Shown in pieces: positions 34,950 to 38,399 of a DNA stretch of 38,399 nucleotides (its first letter is position 1; the number at the start of each line of letters is the position of its first letter). Origin of the DNA: Nitrosomonas ureae (GTDB lineage Bacteria; Pseudomonadota; Gammaproteobacteria; Burkholderiales; Nitrosomonadaceae); the NCBI GenBank assembly GCA_945872825.1, contig CAMCBD010000018.1:1-38399 (forward strand). Reading direction: 5' to 3'. Position numbers and translations under genes: made by a program. Below the pieces are notes generated by a model. The model saw only the letters and a program-made list of their open reading frames with translations. It did not search any database and was not told the origin of the DNA.

Positions 34950-35897
34950 ATGAAACTCGCTTTTATTATTGATCAGCTGGATTCCATCAAAACCAGCAAA
35001 GATTCTAGTTTCGCAATGATCTGTGAAGCGGTTGCTAGAAACCATCAGATTCATGTGCTCTATCAGCACGATATCGCATTGATCGAGAATTTTGTCACAG
35101 GCTTTTCTCGTGCACTGACTTTGACAGACGATCTTCAGGATAAGCATTGGTTTAAAACCAGTGAAATTTCCGCAACGCCGCTCTATGAATTTGATGCCAT
35201 AGTGATGCGCAAAGACCCACCGTTTGATCTGGAATATGTTTACAGCACGTATTTACTCGAATTGGCTGAAACTCAAGGTGCATCGGTAATCAACAGTCCT
35301 CGCGGTATTCGTGATCATAATGAAAAACTGGCGATTGCCAAATTTCCACAATTCATTGCGCCTACCCTGGTAACTAGCCAGCCTCATTTAATCAGAGAAT
35401 TTCTCAGCAACCATCAAGACATCATTTTAAAGCCACTCGATGGCATGGGTGGTGCCAGTGTATTCCGTGTGCACAGTGCAGATCACAATATCAATGTGAT
35501 TTTCGAAACACTGACTCACTACGGAACACGAACGATCATGGCGCAACGTTATATTCCTGAAATTGCCCAGGGAGACAAACGCATACTCCTCATTGCTGGA
35601 AAGGCAGTACCCTACGCGCTGGCGCGCATTCCGAAACCCGGTGAAACACGCGGCAATTTGGCTGCAGGCGGAACAGGAAGAACACAACCATTATCAGCGC
35701 GTGATAAGGAAATCGCAGAATGTCTCGGACCTGAATTAGTCAAATCCGGCTTAATGCTGGTCGGGCTGGATGTCATTGGCGATTATTTAACTGAAATAAA
35801 CGTCACCAGCCCGACAGGTATGCAAGAAATAACAAAACTAACAGGATTTAATGTGGCCGGAATGATGTTAGATGCAATAGAAGACAAATTCCAATAA
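34950..35897 (+). CDS. gshB: Glutathione synthetase
   Basis: A 315-residue ATP-grasp enzyme. It begins MKLAFIIDQLDSIKTSKDSS. It has IVMRKDPPFDLEYVYSTYLL, INSPRGIRDHNEKLAIAKF, the ATP-binding IILKPLDGMGGASVFRV (about 166-182), RIPKPGETRGNLAAGGTG and LDVIGDYLTEINVTSPTG with Mg2+ ligands. It adds glycine to gamma-glutamylcysteine. The length and motifs are normal. It lies seven bases after gshA and is convergent with ftsH. Confidence 0.95.
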   Translation: MKLAFIIDQLDSIKTSKDSSFAMICEAVARNHQIHVLYQHDIALIENFVTGFSRALTLTDDLQDKHWFKTSEISATPLYEFDAIVMRKDPPFDLEYVYSTYLLELAETQGASVINSPRGIRDHNEKLAIAKFPQFIAPTLVTSQPHLIREFLSNHQDIILKPLDGMGGASVFRVHSADHNINVIFETLTHYGTRTIMAQRYIPEIAQGDKRILLIAGKAVPYALARIPKPGETRGNLAAGGTGRTQPLSARDKEIAECLGPELVKSGLMLVGLDVIGDYLTEINVTSPTGMQEITKLTGFNVAGMMLDAIEDKFQ

Positions 35898-35948
35898 ACA
35901 ACTCCCACCGCAGCATTGTGTCATTTAGTCTTTTTAGTATCATTATTG

Positions 35949-37778
35949 TCACTGCGCGTTTGGTTGCTGCGCAATAATCGCCTGCTTGAGCTTGAATATC
36001 TCCGGCTGATTGAGTGTTTCCGTTTTCAGTAGCGCTTCAGCGGTCTGATCAAGCAGAGCGCGATTGATCTGAAGTATATTGATTGCACGTTCCAGGGCCT
36101 GATCAACCAGCACACGCACCGCAATATCGATCTTGTTGGCAGTTTCTTCGCTGTAATTGCGGTTCTGCGGCATCGGTATATTAGGCTGCAGAAAGGCAGA
36201 CTGTTCCCGTTCATAAGCCACGTTGCCCAATGTCTCGCTCATGCCGTAACGCAACACCATGGCGCGGGCAATGTCCGTGGCGCGCACCAGGTCATCCGCC
36301 GCACCGGTAGAAACCTCCTGAAACACCACCTGTTCTGCCGCCCGTCCGCCCAGCAGTACCGCCATTTTATTGAGCAGTTCCACGCGCGTCATCAGAAATC
36401 GGTCTTCGGTAGGGCGTTGTATGGTGTAACCCAATGCACCAACACCACGTGGAATGATGGATACCTTGTGAATTTCATCGGTCCCGGGTAATGCCAACGC
36501 AACCATCGTATGCCCCAGTTCATGAAACGCCACCACGCGCCGCTCTTCAGGATTTAACAAACGATTACGTTTCTCCAGACCGGCCACGATTCGCTCGATA
36601 GCGTTATTGAAATCATCCATCGTTACCGATGTGGCTACACGCCGCGTGGCAAGCAAGGTGGCTTCATTGATAAGATTCGCCAAATCTGCTCCGGTAAAAC
36701 CCGGCGTTAAAGCGGCAATCTGTTCAATTTTGACATCCATATTCAGCTTCACTTTTTTCGCATGCACGGTCAGAATTTGTTCTCGCCCGATCTTATCGGG
36801 GCGATCCACCAGCACTTGGCGGTCAAACCGGCCGGCACGCAGTAATGCCGGATCAAGAATTTCCGGCCGATTGGTTGCCGCCAGCAGCACAATACCGCTA
36901 CTGGAATCAAAACCATCCAGTTCTGCCAGTAATTGGTTTAGCGTTTGTTCTTTCTCATCATGCCCTCCGCCCAATCCGTAAGCACCACGAGCGCGCCCCA
37001 GTGCATCTAGCTCATCGATAAAAATAATTGCTGGCGCCATTTGACGCGCCTGTTCGAACAAATCACGCACTCTGGCTGCCCCCACACCAACAAACATTTC
37101 AACAAATTCCGAGCCGGAAATGGAAAAAAACGGCACACCCGCTTCACCAGCCACAGCGCGCGCCAATAATGTTTTTCCGGTGCCCGGCGGGCCTACCAGC
37201 AAAATTCCCTTTGGCGCACGCCCGCCCAAACGGCCATAATCCACAGGATTTTTCAGGAAATTGATAATTTCCACCAATTCTTCTTTTGCTTCATCCACGC
37301 CTGCCACATCATCAAAGGTCACCTTGGTTTCTTTTTCCACAAAAACCTTGGCGTGGCTTTTGCCGATCGACATCAATCCACTACCCATGCTACTGCCCAT
37401 TCGGCGGATGACAAACAGCCAGATACCGACGAAAATCGCCGTTGGCACAATCCAGGAAAGTAAATCGCGCACCCAAGTACTTTGTACCACACCGGTATAA
37501 ACCACATTATGCTTGTCCAGCACTTCGGCTAGATCTGGTTCCACCCGTGTAGTAACAAAATCCTTAAATCCGTCTGCGTTTTTTTCTTTCAGCGTCCCAA
37601 AGATCTGGTGCTCGGTAATCGCAATCTCGGCCACACTCCCCTGTTCAAGCAAATGTTGGAAACGGCTATATGGAATGGGTTCTACTTGCGTATATTGCGA
37701 ATACAAATTCTGTATCAACAACAGCCCCAGTATCGCCACGATGGCAAACCAGAAATTAATTTGTGATTTTTTATCCAT
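35949..37778 (-). CDS. ftsH: ATP-dependent zinc metalloprotease FtsH
   Basis: A 609-residue AAA+ membrane protease. TM1 (about 9-25) is followed by a periplasmic domain and TM2 (about 107-125). The AAA domain has Walker A GPPGTGKT (196-203), the pore loop region [19 protein letters not shown], Walker [12 protein letters not shown] and the arginine finger in LRAGRFDRQ. The peptidase domain has the zinc motif HELGH (419-423) and a third-ligand region [15 protein letters not shown]. It extracts and degrades membrane and short-lived cytosolic proteins. The neighbours of a primary betaproteobacterial ftsH (rlmE, folP, glmM) are absent. That, with the unusual C-terminal tail ([17 protein letters not shown]), suggests it may be a second copy. 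GAGGAC precedes the ATG. Confidence 0.93.
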   Translation of the reverse strand: MDKKSQINFWFAIVAILGLLLIQNLYSQYTQVEPIPYSRFQHLLEQGSVAEIAITEHQIFGTLKEKNADGFKDFVTTRVEPDLAEVLDKHNVVYTGVVQSTWVRDLLSWIVPTAIFVGIWLFVIRRMGSSMGSGLMSIGKSHAKVFVEKETKVTFDDVAGVDEAKEELVEIINFLKNPVDYGRLGGRAPKGILLVGPPGTGKTLLARAVAGEAGVPFFSISGSEFVEMFVGVGAARVRDLFEQARQMAPAIIFIDELDALGRARGAYGLGGGHDEKEQTLNQLLAELDGFDSSSGIVLLAATNRPEILDPALLRAGRFDRQVLVDRPDKIGREQILTVHAKKVKLNMDVKIEQIAALTPGFTGADLANLINEATLLATRRVATSVTMDDFNNAIERIVAGLEKRNRLLNPEERRVVAFHELGHTMVALALPGTDEIHKVSIIPRGVGALGYTIQRPTEDRFLMTRVELLNKMAVLLGGRAAEQVVFQEVSTGAADDLVRATDIARAMVLRYGMSETLGNVAYEREQSAFLQPNIPMPQNRNYSEETANKIDIAVRVLVDQALERAINILQINRALLDQTAEALLKTETLNQPEIFKLKQAIIAQQPNAQ

Positions 37779-37845
37779 TGATTGTCCTCTAATAAAGGTA
37801 TATGGGTAAATAGTATAGTGGATTCGAATTTCGGACAGTTAAATT

Positions 37846-37915
37846 ACCTCCGGCAGAGCCGGAGGTTTATAGCTGGAGCCCCTCAAAGGGGCTGTTTGTG
37901 AGCCGCTAAAGCGGC
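37846..37915. repeat. Three tandem hairpins at the 3' end of the IS200-type element
   Basis: Three perfect hairpins follow one another: ACCTCCGGC/GCCGGAGGT with an AGA loop (37846-37866), AGCCCC/GGGGCT with a TCAAA loop (37877-37893), and GCCGC/GCGGC with a TAAA loop (37902-37915). They lie directly beyond the tnpA stop codon. Imperfect or perfect hairpins at the ends are recognised by Y1 transposases of the IS200/IS605 family. Three in a row is more than the usual one or two, and they could also act as transcription stops between tnpA and ftsH. Confidence 0.75.
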
Positions 37916-37917
37916 AT

Positions 37918-38346
37918 TTACATATCCAGTTTCAACTGATCATATCGCTCATCTTCCTTTTCCTGATCTCGTATATACGCTCTGACCATTTCTTCATTCA
38001 AACCCGCAGTCGAAACAAAATATCCACGCGCCCAAAAGCTTTCTCCCGTGAAGTTCTTTCTTCTTCCCAATTGATGCGCTATTGCTATCGCACTTTTACC
38101 TTTGATAAAACCCACCATATGCGATACCGAGTACTCCGGTGGAATACTTATGCACATGTGGATGTGATCCAACATTAAATGGCCTTCTACAATCTCACTT
38201 TCTTTCTGATTTGCAAGATCATGCAGCACTTCTCCTATATGCTTCCTGAGCTTGCCAAATATCAACTTCTTCCGCCGCTTGGGTATAAATACCACATGAT
38301 ATTTACAATCCCAGCGCGTATGGCTCAAACTTTGGTACTCCTTCAT
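37918..38346 (-). CDS. tnpA: IS200/IS605-family Y1 transposase
   Basis: A 142-residue HUH transposase that looks complete. It has SLSHTRWDCKYHVVFIPKRR at the N-terminus, the HUH motif in LMLDHIHMCISIPP (His-Ile-His), GFIKGKSAIAIA and GESFWARGYFVSTAG. The presumed catalytic Tyr is in VRAYIRDQE. It cuts and joins single-stranded DNA at hairpin-marked ends through a 5'-phosphotyrosine link. All signature residues are visible, so it may be active. Confidence 0.93.
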   Translation of the reverse strand: MKEYQSLSHTRWDCKYHVVFIPKRRKKLIFGKLRKHIGEVLHDLANQKESEIVEGHLMLDHIHMCISIPPEYSVSHMVGFIKGKSAIAIAHQLGRRKNFTGESFWARGYFVSTAGLNEEMVRAYIRDQEKEDERYDQLKLDM

Positions 38347-38355
38347 CTTTGACTC

Positions 38356-38378
38356 CTCGTCTCGTGGTTGGGACGAGA
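38356..38378. repeat. Hairpin at the 5' end of the IS200-type element
   Basis: CTCGTC (38356-38361) pairs with GACGAG (38372-38377); an alternative register pairs TCTCGT with ACGAGA (38360-38365 and 38373-38378). It lies just upstream of tnpA and is the likely left-end hairpin. Confidence 0.5.
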
Positions 38379-38399
38379 ACGGTACGACGATTGCCGTAA

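Larger units (their letters stand above)
37846..38399 (-). mobile_element. IS200/IS605-type insertion sequence (right edge beyond or near window end)
   Basis: A minus-strand tnpA with hairpins on both sides. The 3' end hairpins start at 37846 and a 5' end hairpin lies at 38356-38378. No tnpB is present, as in the IS200 group. Such elements move as single strands and make no target duplication, so the exact ends cannot be fixed from one copy. Confidence 0.65.

Noticed and set aside
37846-37915. Hairpin series considered as a CRISPR or REP array
   Set aside because: The three stems differ in sequence and there are no equal repeats with spacers; they adjoin tnpA and fit an IS200/IS605 end.

Overview
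This 38.4 kb window (moderate to low GC) looks like a chromosomal segment of a betaproteobacterium, most likely an ammonia oxidiser of the Nitrosomonas group. The evidence is the mix of a periplasmic copper nitrite reductase (nirK), the Thiobacillus/Acidithiobacillus-type gshA with gshB, mpl, an ilvE next to a zf-CHCC protein, and several decayed insertion sequences. The assignment rests on gene content only.

Left part (1-11.4 kb): after the tail of an IS3-type transposase comes an accessory block. An outer-membrane barrel (minus) and an alpha/beta hydrolase (plus) are divergent. Beyond them, seven minus-strand genes read from right to left: MoeZ-like E1/rhodanese (9851-11023), JAMM peptidase (9206-9649), CysO/MoaD-type sulfur carrier ending in Gly-Gly (8796-9068), double-domain CaiB/BaiF CoA-transferase (6861-8747), AMP-dependent acyl ligase (5182-6864), acyl-CoA dehydrogenase (3980-5182) and MFS exporter (2720-3922). 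The last three enzyme genes are joined by ATGA and TAATG overlaps. The set and order resemble the thiocarboxylate loci for pyridine-2,6-dithiocarboxylate (pdt) and thioquinolobactin (qbs). I infer a thiocarboxylate or other sulfur-bearing small-molecule pathway, and this is the most interesting system in the window.

Middle part (11.4-23.8 kb): an alpha/beta hydrolase; a strongly diverged LpxK homologue that has lost most family motifs; then a plus-strand run of ilvE, a small zinc protein, phosphomannomutase/phosphoglucomutase, glutamine-dependent NAD synthetase, and a BepA-like M48 protease gene broken by a one-base frameshift. A MacAB-type tripartite efflux system (adaptor, ATPase, permease) and an ExoD-like membrane protein follow.

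Right part (23.8-38.4 kb): a decayed IS630-type transposase; a minus-strand group of FAD oxidoreductase, SRPBCC protein and short LOV blue-light receptor with all flavin-binding residues; gluQ and mpl (divergent); apt; nirK with a strong terminator; a KefB-type K+/H+ antiporter; gshA-gshB; an FtsH protease; and an IS200/IS605-type element with hairpin ends at the window edge. No rRNA, tRNA or CRISPR array was recognised.
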